The notes below the pieces were generated by a model. That model made no database searches. It was given only the letters and a program-made list of their open reading frames with translations, and was not told the origin of the DNA. The position numbers were made by a program, and so were the translations under genes. This document shows, one piece after another, positions 6,119 to 13,530 of a stretch of DNA of 27,488 nucleotides. Where the stretch lies: the NCBI GenBank assembly GCA_018266335.1, contig JAFEAR010000045.1:1-27488 (forward strand), given 5' to 3'. The DNA comes from Bdellovibrionales bacterium. GTDB lineage: Bacteria > Bdellovibrionota > UBA2428. Numbering within the stretch: the first letter of the stretch is position 1; each line of letters begins with the position of its first letter.

Positions 6119-7114
6119 CTACAACAGAAAGTGGCCGAGACTGAAATAGATGAGCAGAGTCGTGATGTCCGCCAGGCCCAGTGCGAGGGGGCCCGCCGCA
6201 ACTTTGGGGTCCTTTTGGTAGCGGTGCAGAAGGTGGGGAACGGCTACACCCCACCCGCAGGAGATCACGATTGAGAAAATGAGACTCAGGCTTAGCGCTA
6301 GCGAGCCCACCACATTTTGCTTCCACAGGAAGCTCATGATTCCCACGGCGAAGGCCAAAAATAAACCCAACAGCAAGGCCACCGGCAATTCGTGCCATAG
6401 GGTTAACCCGAAACTACGGGGATTTCGTTCGTCGGTACGCATTTTTTGCACGGCGAGCGTGGCCGATTGCATGGTGACGCTCTCGTTGAGTCCCAGGGTC
6501 ATAGTTAAAAAGAAGGCGAGAATAATGGCCTTCTGCAGAGTGAGTTCAAAGGCACCCGTGATGAGGGCCGCGGCAAAGCCCGTGACGAGAGTCGCCAGCA
6601 GCCAGGGAGCGCGCATGCGAAACTGGCGCCAGGCACTGGCGTTTTCATCGAGGGATAAATCGATACCGATGAGGTCGTAGAGGTCATCGAAGTGAGTGCG
6701 TTCGTTGAGATCGCCCAAATCCCCGGCGAATTTTTCGATATCGATCACGCCAATCACCACGTTGTCGGCATCGACCACCGGGAAGGCTAAAAACTTATAC
6801 TTCGAAAAAGCCTCCCGGGCCTCGCGTCGCGTGGAATCGATGCTCAGCGAGTGCACCTTCCGCAAGTAAATGTCCTGAATGAGAGTGTCGGCCTGAGAGG
6901 CTAAGAGCCGGCGCAGGGGGACAACCCCGAGTAGTTTTTTTTGATCGTCGACGACGTAAAGATAAATGATTTTATGGGGGAGCCCTTCGCGACGAAAACG
7001 ATCGATGACTTCCGAGACTCGTTGGTGCACGCGCAGCAGCGGAAAATCCTGTTCAATCATGAGACTAATGCCGCGGCGGGCTGCCGCTGGAATTTCGCTA
7101 TATTTTGATCTCAT
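6119..7114 (-). CDS. MgtE-like magnesium transporter lacking the N domain
   Basis: The 331-aa product has a CBS-domain pair (about residues 18-130, with FPVVDADNVVIGVIDIEKFA) followed by the five-helix MgtE transport domain (about 172-331). The last helix holds Asp316 (GLADITTLLIYF), the position of the pore magnesium-binding aspartate in MgtE. The usual GNAG-Q-ST motif is altered to LGLNESVTMQSATLAVQKM. The cytoplasmic N domain of about 100 residues found in standard MgtE (about 450 aa) is absent, which would change gating. I chose the ATG at 7114, which overlaps the upstream gene's end by 17 bases; the longer frame to 7264 lies wholly within that gene. Confidence 0.85.
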   Translation of the reverse strand: MRSKYSEIPAAARRGISLMIEQDFPLLRVHQRVSEVIDRFRREGLPHKIIYLYVVDDQKKLLGVVPLRRLLASQADTLIQDIYLRKVHSLSIDSTRREAREAFSKYKFLAFPVVDADNVVIGVIDIEKFAGDLGDLNERTHFDDLYDLIGIDLSLDENASAWRQFRMRAPWLLATLVTGFAAALITGAFELTLQKAIILAFFLTMTLGLNESVTMQSATLAVQKMRTDERNPRSFGLTLWHELPVALLLGLFLAFAVGIMSFLWKQNVVGSLALSLSLIFSIVISCGWGVAVPHLLHRYQKDPKVAAGPLALGLADITTLLIYFSLGHFLL

Positions 7115-8069
7115 CGCCTTCGATCGCCATGTGAATTTCCAGCGGATGATTCTTTCCGAATTTTTTACGATGGTACTGAATCGAGCGATGAAGTTGTTGT
7201 TCAATCTGGATGTCGTTGTACTGAGGACTTTGATGGAAGAGGTAGAGCTTTTTGGTGCCTTCACGTACCGCGAAGTCTACGGCCCCGTGAATCTCGGCGT
7301 GACCCCAATCTTCGCGGCCCACATAATCTTCGGGCGAGAAATGGGCATCGATGATGAGTACGTCGGCGTTGGAGTAAAAGTTTTGTCCGGGAATGATGTT
7401 CGATTTAGACACGTTCTTGAGCGAGGTGTCCGTAGCGAAGATGAGCGATTTTTTGTCCGCATCGATGCGGTAGGCAAAACTTCCTCCCGGGTGGCTCTGA
7501 GGAAAGTGCGTAATGTTAAGTTTTCCTAAGCGCACGGAAGAGTGCAGGGGAATGGTTTTAAATTCCATTCGGTCTTCGAGGGCTTCGAAGGGCACCGGAA
7601 AAAACTCCGGCTGGAAAAGAGTGGCGAGGCGGCGATCCAAATCTTTATGCACACCGTAGAAGGTAAACTTGTTCCCAGCCTGGAAAATTTGGTCGATGGT
7701 AAAGAGACCCATAATGTGGTCCCAGTGGGTGTGGGTAATAAAGAACGCGGCGCGTCCTTTGCCGCTGCGAAATTTGGAGTTCATGAGGGCCGAGCCCTTG
7801 TCCGTTCCCGCGGAAGTCAGTCCCGATCCTGCATCGAAAAAGATAGGAATAGGCGAGAGATCGGTTTTGAGCTCGAGGCAGGTAGAAGCCCCGCCGAACA
7901 CTTGATATTTCGCGCGCGGGCCGGCGGCCAGGGCTTTGCGGACGTCGCGCCAGGTGCGGAATTTTTTGTTGCGCGTGAATTCCCACACGTAGCGTGAAAT
8001 TTCATCGATCCGCACTTGGGACACGGCAATGGGATTGGATCCACGCACGCCGTGAAACTTTATTCTCAT
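7098..8069 (-). CDS. Metallo-beta-lactamase-fold hydrolase
   Basis: This 323-aa protein has the MBL-fold signature HTHWDH at 113-118, an N-terminal GVRGSNP strand and a GGASTCLEL strand typical of the phosphodiesterase-like MBL branch. Further metal ligands are likely in HFPQSHPGG, FATDTS and LFHQSPQYND. The branch includes RNase Z-like, cyclic-nucleotide phosphodiesterase-like and other hydrolases, so the substrate cannot be named. No signal peptide is present, so it is cytoplasmic. I start at the ATG at 8069; a GTG one codon earlier (8072) is possible. It lies 16 bases after the LdcA-like gene in the same minus-strand operon. Confidence 0.88.
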   Translation of the reverse strand: MRIKFHGVRGSNPIAVSQVRIDEISRYVWEFTRNKKFRTWRDVRKALAAGPRAKYQVFGGASTCLELKTDLSPIPIFFDAGSGLTSAGTDKGSALMNSKFRSGKGRAAFFITHTHWDHIMGLFTIDQIFQAGNKFTFYGVHKDLDRRLATLFQPEFFPVPFEALEDRMEFKTIPLHSSVRLGKLNITHFPQSHPGGSFAYRIDADKKSLIFATDTSLKNVSKSNIIPGQNFYSNADVLIIDAHFSPEDYVGREDWGHAEIHGAVDFAVREGTKKLYLFHQSPQYNDIQIEQQLHRSIQYHRKKFGKNHPLEIHMAIEGDEIKI

Positions 8070-8085
8070 CACTTAAAAAAATTTA

Positions 8086-9015
8086 TCACCGGATTTGTGG
8101 AATGGGGACACGTAGCATTGACGCCCCCCCTTTTTTTGTTTCCAGAAGCAAGGGCACTCCCATGGGGAACGGAATGTTGGGGTACTCGTGCCCCGCCGGT
8201 AGCCCGGACCACAGGGTTAGGCCCTGCTCTTGGGCCCATAGGCGTGTAATGGCAATACCGTGTGGACAATCGGTAAAGTGTCCCAGAATCACTCCGCGAC
8301 ATTGGCGCAACATGCCCGAAGACGAAAGCTGTTGGAGCAGACGATCGGTACGGTAGGGAGCTTCGTTGGTTTCCTCGAGGAAGAGGAAGAAGGGCTTACT
8401 AGGGCGTGGCTGCCAGGGAGTACCCAGCATGGCCGCTAGGCACGTCAAATTTCCGCCGATCATAGGGAGGCGTAATTTTGACGGAAGTTTTTTGGGCGCG
8501 TGAAGCAACTTGAGCGAGTGAGTGCGTGTCGATTCGTTTGGGTGTTGAGCGAACGCTTGGCGCCAAGCCATGATTTCGGGGCCTTGTGGCGTGCGAAGGG
8601 ATTCTCCATTGACGTGAGGAGAGTGCATCCACGGAAGACCAAAGCGGCCAAACAGGTAGTTCTGAAGAATAGTTAGGTCCGAGAAGCCCCACAGACACTT
8701 GGGGCCTTTTTTGAGCGCAACTTTGTCCAATAGAGGAAGGAGTCTGAGTGTGCCGTGTCCTCCACGAACGCAGAAGATATCGTGGATTTTGGGGTCATTC
8801 CAAAGACGAACAAAGGCCTTAATTTTTGCGGCATCCGGCCCCGCAAGAAAGGCCCGAGTTTTTGACTCAGGGCGGGACATGTAGCGCGCTGTTTCGGTGG
8901 GGAGCACGACGTCCATTCCTTCCGCGCGGAGTTTGCGAATACCTTGGAGCGTGTCCTGACGACGACCGGGAGAGCTCCCGGCCCAAATTCCTACTTTGCG
9001 ACGGTGTGGGCCCAT
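8086..9015 (-). CDS. ldcA: LD-carboxypeptidase family protein (LdcA/MccF, peptidase S66)
   Basis: S66 peptidases trim the terminal D-Ala from murein tetrapeptides during peptidoglycan recycling; the MccF branch cleaves microcin C-type compounds. The 309-aa product matches family length and has CVRGGHG (usual ARGGYG), the nucleophile Ser112 in WGFSDLT, GGNLTCLAAMLGT, the Glu region LEETNEAPYRTDRLL (about 213-227), and His276 in GLPAGHEYPNIPFPMG. No signal peptide is seen, consistent with a cytoplasmic recycling enzyme. The initial residues MGPHRRKVGIWAGSSP align with the family start. A tract of seven A then seven G occurs near the 3' end (8137-8124) with the frame intact. LdcA and MccF cannot be told apart from sequence alone. 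Confidence 0.88.
   Translation of the reverse strand: MGPHRRKVGIWAGSSPGRRQDTLQGIRKLRAEGMDVVLPTETARYMSRPESKTRAFLAGPDAAKIKAFVRLWNDPKIHDIFCVRGGHGTLRLLPLLDKVALKKGPKCLWGFSDLTILQNYLFGRFGLPWMHSPHVNGESLRTPQGPEIMAWRQAFAQHPNESTRTHSLKLLHAPKKLPSKLRLPMIGGNLTCLAAMLGTPWQPRPSKPFFLFLEETNEAPYRTDRLLQQLSSSGMLRQCRGVILGHFTDCPHGIAITRLWAQEQGLTLWSGLPAGHEYPNIPFPMGVPLLLETKKGGASMLRVPIPQIR
8124..8137 (-). repeat. A7G7 homopolymer tract near the end of ldcA
   Basis: On the coding strand the sequence is seven A then seven G, decoded in frame as Thr-Lys-Lys-Gly-Gly-Ala, about a dozen codons before the stop. Such adjoining homopolymers are prone to slippage; an indel would change only the last residues. It may also be a sequencing-error hot spot. 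Confidence 0.8.
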
Positions 9016-9035
9016 GGCCCGATTTTACACTGCCT

Positions 9036-9686
9036 TTAGAAAGTGTGGCTGAGTCCCACCGACAATCCGTAGACGCTCCGGTGCAAGCTGATGGATAGTT
9101 CGGAGTAGAAGCCCCAGGGCGCGGCGCTCGCGGGATCCCATTTGGTGCCGAGTACCAGCGTGTGGGGGTAGATGGTTTCCTGTTCCCAAAAGAAGGGTTC
9201 AAATTGGTAGGCGGCGTAGGGCGAAATGGCTCCGAAGTCGACTTTAAAGGTTTTAGAAACCAAAACCCCAAGGCTTAAGAGCACGCCCGATAGCGAAACG
9301 TCGCCGACAGAGTCGTGGAGATAGGAAAGACCGCCCAGGAAAGCGAGTCCCACCTGGTTGTCGAGGTCGGGCAGGAGGTTAAACTTGGCGAGCGCCCCAC
9401 CCTGAAAATCGATGGACCCCGTGCCCACGAAAGCGTCGATGTCGACGTAGTGCTCCACGATGCCCGTTACGATGTGGGGGGAGAAATTAAAGCCACTGCC
9501 CCCATCGGGATTGACCTTGCTAGAGAAAATGACGTCGGCCTGCGCTTTGACTTCAATTTCGCCGGGAGGGCGAACGCCCGCCGTTTCCATGAGCGAAGTT
9601 CCGATGCCTGCCTGGGCCCTTACGGCGCTGAGAGCCAAGAAGAAGAGACCGAGGGAACGAACAGAAAATTGAACACTCTTTTTCAT
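9036..9686 (-). CDS. Predicted outer-membrane beta-barrel protein
   Basis: I start this 216-aa protein at the ATG at 9686 (MKKSVQFSVRSLGLFFLALS), which gives a typical signal peptide cleaved after about AQA at residue 26. Upstream in-frame codons to 9737 precede the signal and overlap the divergent gene. The mature part alternates hydrophobic and polar residues in short strands separated by glycine-rich turns and ends in ...LSVGLSHTF. A C-terminal phenylalanine is the usual signature recognised by the BAM machinery. I do not recognise the specific family. It is the first gene of a five-gene minus-strand operon, and its start lies 28 bases from that of the divergent App1-like gene. Confidence 0.75.
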   Translation of the reverse strand: MKKSVQFSVRSLGLFFLALSAVRAQAGIGTSLMETAGVRPPGEIEVKAQADVIFSSKVNPDGGSGFNFSPHIVTGIVEHYVDIDAFVGTGSIDFQGGALAKFNLLPDLDNQVGLAFLGGLSYLHDSVGDVSLSGVLLSLGVLVSKTFKVDFGAISPYAAYQFEPFFWEQETIYPHTLVLGTKWDPASAAPWGFYSELSISLHRSVYGLSVGLSHTF

Positions 9687-9714
9687 GGTTTTGTACGCTA
9701 TCATAGGGTCTTCG

Positions 9715-10767
9715 ATGCTGACAAAGCGCTCGAACATCGAGGTTCCGATTCGGGCCTCCCTAATTCCTCGTGACTACGACGGCTACGTGTTCATTTCGGA
9801 CATCGATAAGACTTACCTGGCCACGCAGATTGATTCGCTGGGCGGATTGCTCCGCACGGCCTTTGAAGCTCCGGAGAGCAAAGGAAACGTTCCGGGCTTT
9901 TCGATTGTCCTGCGGGCAGTACGGCGAGGGGCGGCCGAGACCCCCATGGAGAATCCGCTCTTTTTTGTGAGTGCTTCTCCGCCGCAGATGCGTGCCAAGC
10001 TGGCGGCCAAAATGGAAATGGACGGCATTGAGCACGATGGGATGATTTGCAAAAATCAGCTTTCCCACGTGCGGCGTGGAGCCTTTAAAAAACTACGCGA
10101 GCAGATAGGCTACAAGCTCGAAGCCCTCCTGAGTCTTTGGTTGGAGCTGCCGGTAAACTGCAAAATAGTTCTCTTTGGAGACGACAGTGAAAGCGATGCG
10201 GTTGTGTACTCGCTCTTCGCAGAAATTTTAGCGGGCAACATTAAGGGCCGTGAATTGCACGTGCTGTTGTCGCAGTTAGGTGTGTTTCGTGAGGATGCTT
10301 TAGGAATTGCTTGGGGGGCGCGACGAGTGCAATTGGCTTCGCCGGTCCGGGCGGCCTTTATTAATCTCGAAACCGGATCGCAGGCGTCCTATTATTCTCG
10401 CTTTGGTTCCTTTATTTATCCCACGGACAATTCTTTACAGACGGCGATTGCTCTGTATGAACAGGGTTTGATTCGCGACCGCGCAGTAAAATCCATTGGG
10501 CGCGAATTGGTGCTGCAGTACGATTTTGGTCCGCGTGATTTGGCCGACTCCTTAGAGGCGGGGGCGCGGCGTGGATTGTATATGATCGAAACTCTGGACA
10601 AACTTTGGCACATGTTGCACGAAGCGGCCGTGCTGCCTGCACCGGTGGCCCGTCCAGCTCAAGAGGGAGCCGTTACGCAGTTGAATCCAAAGCGCTGGGA
10701 ATGGCAGGGCACGAAGACGTCGTTGTCCGAATTAAAAAAACGCTATTCGGACGAAGGTCGTTACTAG
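9715..10767 (+). CDS. App1-like phosphatidate phosphatase (DUF2183, HAD-like)
   Basis: The 350-aa product has the HAD-type motif DIDKT (Asp29, Asp31, Thr33) in GYVFISDIDKTYLAT, then FFVSASPPQMRAKL and the acidic motif LFGDDSESDAVVYSLFAEIL (about 153-172). This order matches the catalytic domain of yeast App1, a magnesium-dependent phosphatidate phosphatase; bacterial relatives are mostly uncharacterised. I prefer the ATG at 9715, which has ATAGGG six bases upstream, over 9685, which would overlap the divergent gene's start. The C-terminal 150 residues show no domain I recognise. There is no signal peptide or clear membrane helix, so it is probably cytoplasmic. Its stop lies three bases from a convergent gene. 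Confidence 0.78.
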   Translation: MLTKRSNIEVPIRASLIPRDYDGYVFISDIDKTYLATQIDSLGGLLRTAFEAPESKGNVPGFSIVLRAVRRGAAETPMENPLFFVSASPPQMRAKLAAKMEMDGIEHDGMICKNQLSHVRRGAFKKLREQIGYKLEALLSLWLELPVNCKIVLFGDDSESDAVVYSLFAEILAGNIKGRELHVLLSQLGVFREDALGIAWGARRVQLASPVRAAFINLETGSQASYYSRFGSFIYPTDNSLQTAIALYEQGLIRDRAVKSIGRELVLQYDFGPRDLADSLEAGARRGLYMIETLDKLWHMLHEAAVLPAPVARPAQEGAVTQLNPKRWEWQGTKTSLSELKKRYSDEGRY

Positions 10768-10770
10768 ATT

Positions 10771-11145
10771 TTATTCCTGAGCTTCGGTGTACGCGTAGCG
10801 GTCGTGAATTTCCAAATCGAAAGCGGAAAACTTTTTGAGTTTGTCTTTGGCAATACCGCGATAGCGATGTTCGCATTTGTAGCAGCTGAGTACGGGCGGG
10901 CTGAGGCGAGCGAAAACGAAATCAATCATCACCACGAGCACCATGGGGCTCCAGGTAATGAACCAATCTGCTTTTATGCCGGCAAGTAGGAAGGTCGCCA
11001 GACTCGCGATGGTAACCACCGCGAGCCCGATGGACCGACGGAAATCGGCCTGAAGGTAGAACTCTTTGCATCCGCAGTCCGGGCAGCTCGCGGGAGCTTC
11101 CGTAACCTGGTGCGAAGGACCATCAAGCCGAATCCAATTGAACAT
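10771..11145 (-). CDS. Zinc-ribbon membrane protein of unknown function
   Basis: This 124-aa protein has a cysteine knuckle CPDCGC at 21-26, two membrane helices (about 39-56 and 62-78), then a second knuckle CYKC at 88-91. The two CxxC pairs probably form one zinc ribbon on the cytoplasmic face, interrupted by the helical hairpin. No known family comes to mind. It is the last gene of the methyltransferase-ferredoxin-peroxiredoxin operon, 18 bases after the peroxiredoxin stop, and ends three bases from the convergent App1-like gene. A redox or metal role would fit its neighbours but is not shown by the sequence. Confidence 0.75.
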   Translation of the reverse strand: MFNWIRLDGPSHQVTEAPASCPDCGCKEFYLQADFRRSIGLAVVTIASLATFLLAGIKADWFITWSPMVLVVMIDFVFARLSPPVLSCYKCEHRYRGIAKDKLKKFSAFDLEIHDRYAYTEAQE

Positions 11146-11163
11146 GCGCTATTCCGGTCGCGC

Positions 11164-11892
11164 TTAAGCAAGCGCGGCGAGAACCTCGTCGACGTGACCT
11201 TCGACTTTAACGGGTTGCCACGCGTGGGCAATTTCGCCGTCCTTCAGCACGAAGGTGCTGCGGTCAACGCCCATGTAGTTGCGGCCCATGAAAGATTTTT
11301 CCTTCCAGACGTGCATGGCGTCAGCGAGCGCATGATTTTCGTCGGAGAGGAGATCGAAGTTCAGGTTGTATTTAGCGATGAACTTCTGGTGGCTCTCGGG
11401 TGAGTCGGGGCTTACGCCGATGACCTTAACTCCTGCGCTTTGGATGCGGTTGAAGTTGTCACGGAAGTCACAAGCTTCTTTGGTGCATCCGGGCGTGTCG
11501 TCCTTCGGGTAGAAGTACAGCACAACCTTGGGGTTTTCTTGCGTGAGGGCGGTGAGGTCGACTTGTTCGCCGTTTTGATTCGGCAAGGTCATGAAGGGAA
11601 GCGACTGGCCAAGGAGCGGATGCGGACCTTGGGGGGCTGCTGCTTCGGCCATCGGTGCAGCCTTGGGAGTCTTGGCGGCTTTGGGTGCAGCCGATTTCTT
11701 CATGGTTTTCTTTTTGGGAGCAGCTTTTTTAGCCGGCTTCTTTGCCGCTTTCTTGATTGTTTTTTTTGCAGCTTTTTTAGCTGCCTTTTTTTTGATTACT
11801 TTTTTCTTAGCTACTTTTTTAGCCGGCTTTTTGGCCGTTTTTTTAACGGCTTTTTTTGCTTTGGAAGCCTTTTTTTTCTTCTTGGTTGCCAC
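11164..11892 (-). CDS. bcp: PrxQ/Bcp peroxiredoxin with histone-H1-like lysine/alanine tail
   Basis: Residues about 93-242 form a complete thiol peroxidase of the Bcp/PrxQ type: FYPKDDTPGCTKEACDFRD holds the peroxidatic Cys136 and resolving Cys141, followed by VIGVSPDS and a standard C-terminal half. Residues 1-80 are an unusual tail built of AAKK/PAKK repeats, like the C-terminal tail of histone H1 or bacterial H1-like proteins such as chlamydial Hc1 and AlgP. The core alone equals the normal Bcp length. GTG is the start, with AAAGGAG at 11900-11906. An internal ATG at 11652 (MAEAAAPQGP), with AAGG about eight bases upstream, could yield an untailed form. The gene overlaps the ferredoxin gene by 50 bases. 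Confidence 0.93.
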   Translation of the reverse strand: MATKKKKKASKAKKAVKKTAKKPAKKVAKKKVIKKKAAKKAAKKTIKKAAKKPAKKAAPKKKTMKKSAAPKAAKTPKAAPMAEAAAPQGPHPLLGQSLPFMTLPNQNGEQVDLTALTQENPKVVLYFYPKDDTPGCTKEACDFRDNFNRIQSAGVKVIGVSPDSPESHQKFIAKYNLNFDLLSDENHALADAMHVWKEKSFMGRNYMGVDRSTFVLKDGEIAHAWQPVKVEGHVDEVLAALA

Positions 11893-12241
11893 GGTCGGAC
11901 TCCTTTATGCGGTTTTTATTCTTTCGATTGGAGCGATCCACCAGGGGCACGAAGACGGTTGAGTCTCCTTTGACCAAAGCTTGGCACGCCAATCGTTCAT
12001 GTGTGATGAAGTAAACATTTCCCAACTGCCGAAGTTCGGCACCCACGGCGGGTTCGAACCCAGTCTCAATGCCATCTTTAACAATAATTTTACAGTCCGT
12101 ACAAGCGGCTTTGCCGGCGCAGGTTTGTTGAATGACAACTTGGCCGCGGTGCGCGGGTTGTGTGAGCCGTTCACCCGGCTCGGCGTCGACAACAACTTCC
12201 TTCCCGTCGCGCTCACAGAGGAAACGGACTTTGATGCTCAC
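11843..12241 (-). CDS. 2Fe-2S ferredoxin with basic C-terminal extension
   Basis: The 132-aa product has the plant/adrenodoxin-type 2Fe-2S ligands Cys41, Cys47, Cys50 (TCAGKAACTDCKI) and Cys86 (HERLACQALV), in a domain of about 100 residues. It then continues with a charged tail rich in Arg, Lys and Asn. That tail is read out of frame through the ribosome site and first 50 bases of the peroxiredoxin gene, whose lysine codons also give lysine in this frame. The start is GTG, overlapping the methyltransferase stop as GTGA, which suggests translational coupling. It may carry electrons to a reductase or radical enzyme; the partner is not evident here. Confidence 0.88.
   Translation of the reverse strand: MSIKVRFLCERDGKEVVVDAEPGERLTQPAHRGQVVIQQTCAGKAACTDCKIIVKDGIETGFEPAVGAELRQLGNVYFITHERLACQALVKGDSTVFVPLVDRSNRKNKNRIKESDRGNQEEKKGFQSKKSR
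11900..11906 (-). promoter_or_regulatory. Strong ribosome binding site deciding the GTG start
   Basis: AAAGGAG lies seven bases upstream of the GTG at 11892 and fixes the peroxiredoxin start there, so the lysine-rich tail is translated. The site sits inside the 3' end of the ferredoxin gene. Confidence 0.8.
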
Positions 12242-13500
12242 TGAACCTCCAGGTACAGGGCTTGGAGATAGGTAGACTCCGGGAACCCTTGCAGGGGGGC
12301 ATGGTCCGGCGCAGGGCCGCGACTTTCCAAAAGCTTCAAACGGCGATGGGCATCATGCGCTGCTTCACGAACCACCTCTTCGAGGTCGGCGGCGGACACG
12401 TGATGGGAGCAGGTGCAGGTCACTAACATCCCGCCCGGTCGCAAGGTATGCAACGAGCGCAGATTGAGTTCTTTGAGTCCGCGCAGGGCCCCCTCTTTGT
12501 CGTTGCGACTGCGCACGAAGCTGGGAGGATCGAGCACAATGAGGTCGGTCTTCTCCTTGTCCTGGTGGCTGATGCGCAGTTCGTCGAAAACATTGCCCTC
12601 GCGAAAATCGATTTGCTCGGCGCCCACTTGATTGCGCTGAGCATTTTTCTGGAAAATGGTCAGCGCCGAGCTGGATTGATCCAAGGCTCGCACGTGTAGT
12701 CCAGCGGCAGCCAAGTGCAGGCCAAATCCACCTTCAAAGCAGCACAGGTCCCAGGCATTGCGATAGTGCAGACGCTTAGCCCAGGACAGAGTGGCGAGAT
12801 GGTTGTCTTTTTGGTCGAGGTAGGCGCCCGTTTTTTGGGGGCCGCCCGGATTCATCCACCATTCAAAACCATTCCAGCGAATCCAGCGGCCCGGAGCTTC
12901 GGCGCCTTCGGGCGTGCGGGGAACTTCAATGACTTCGAGTCCCTCTTTGCGCCGTACGGGCATGTTGCGCAGTTCGATGATGCGAGCTTTGCTGCCACTA
13001 CTCAGGGGCAGGGCTTGCTCCAAAGCGGTGCGGAAGGTGGGCCAGAATCGTTCCAGGGTGGCGCTCTGAATTTGGACGACCACCTCGGATTCGAACACGT
13101 CCGCTACGAGCCCAGGAATGCCGTCGCTCTCGGAAAAAATCCAGCGGAAGCAATTTTCTCCGCCCACCAGGTCCCGCTTGCGTTGGGCGACCTGGGCAAA
13201 ATGTTGAGTAAGGGGCGCCAAAAACAACTGCGCAAATTCCGCTTCGCTGCTGATGTAGCTGCCGGTCGGCATAGCTTTGCCGGGATTGTCGGCGAAAGGC
13301 CCCAAACGCCGCAGTCGAATTTCGCTGAGCGGAGACAGAAAAAACCAGTCGTCACCTAACTTAAGAATGCCGGGCGTGGCGGAAGCCCCGTAGCCGGGAT
13401 CCAGGTGCGTGCGGTACAGCCAGGGGTGGCCGGTTCTCAGGCGGGCGGCTCCGGAGGGAGTGAGGAGTCCTTTGAGGGGATGGTGGGAGCTGGGTTTCAC
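12238..13500 (-). CDS. Class I SAM-dependent rRNA methyltransferase, RlmI-like
   Basis: RlmI methylates C5 of a cytosine in 23S rRNA. This 420-aa protein has a short N-terminal PUA-like region (residues about 8-66, HPWLYRTHLDP), a middle domain with SESDGIPGLVADVF, and a Rossmann methyltransferase domain. The latter has NAWDLCCFEGGFGLHLAA as the SAM loop (about 248-265), DPPSF at 324-328 and TCTCSHH at 361-367, where the cysteine nucleophile is expected. ARLRTGHPWLYR resembles the RlmI N terminus. The start is GTG at 13500, with no clear Shine-Dalgarno, 30 bases from a divergent lipoprotein gene. Assignment to the RlmI/RlmK-like group is firm; the target base is not proven. Confidence 0.88.
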   Translation of the reverse strand: MKPSSHHPLKGLLTPSGAARLRTGHPWLYRTHLDPGYGASATPGILKLGDDWFFLSPLSEIRLRRLGPFADNPGKAMPTGSYISSEAEFAQLFLAPLTQHFAQVAQRKRDLVGGENCFRWIFSESDGIPGLVADVFESEVVVQIQSATLERFWPTFRTALEQALPLSSGSKARIIELRNMPVRRKEGLEVIEVPRTPEGAEAPGRWIRWNGFEWWMNPGGPQKTGAYLDQKDNHLATLSWAKRLHYRNAWDLCCFEGGFGLHLAAAGLHVRALDQSSSALTIFQKNAQRNQVGAEQIDFREGNVFDELRISHQDKEKTDLIVLDPPSFVRSRNDKEGALRGLKELNLRSLHTLRPGGMLVTCTCSHHVSAADLEEVVREAAHDAHRRLKLLESRGPAPDHAPLQGFPESTYLQALYLEVQ

Positions 13501-13530
13501 GGATAGAATTCAATCTCTGGGAGGAGCCCT

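Noticed and set aside
11650..11890. DNA repeat array or CRISPR in the AAKK region
   Set aside because: The short irregular repeats follow lysine and alanine codons in frame; there are no spacers or constant-length units.
11440..11973. Plus-strand ORF rich in Phe and Cys opposite the peroxiredoxin gene
   Set aside because: It is the antisense of the lysine/alanine repeats, which reads as Phe/Leu/Ser runs. It has no independent motif or ribosome site.
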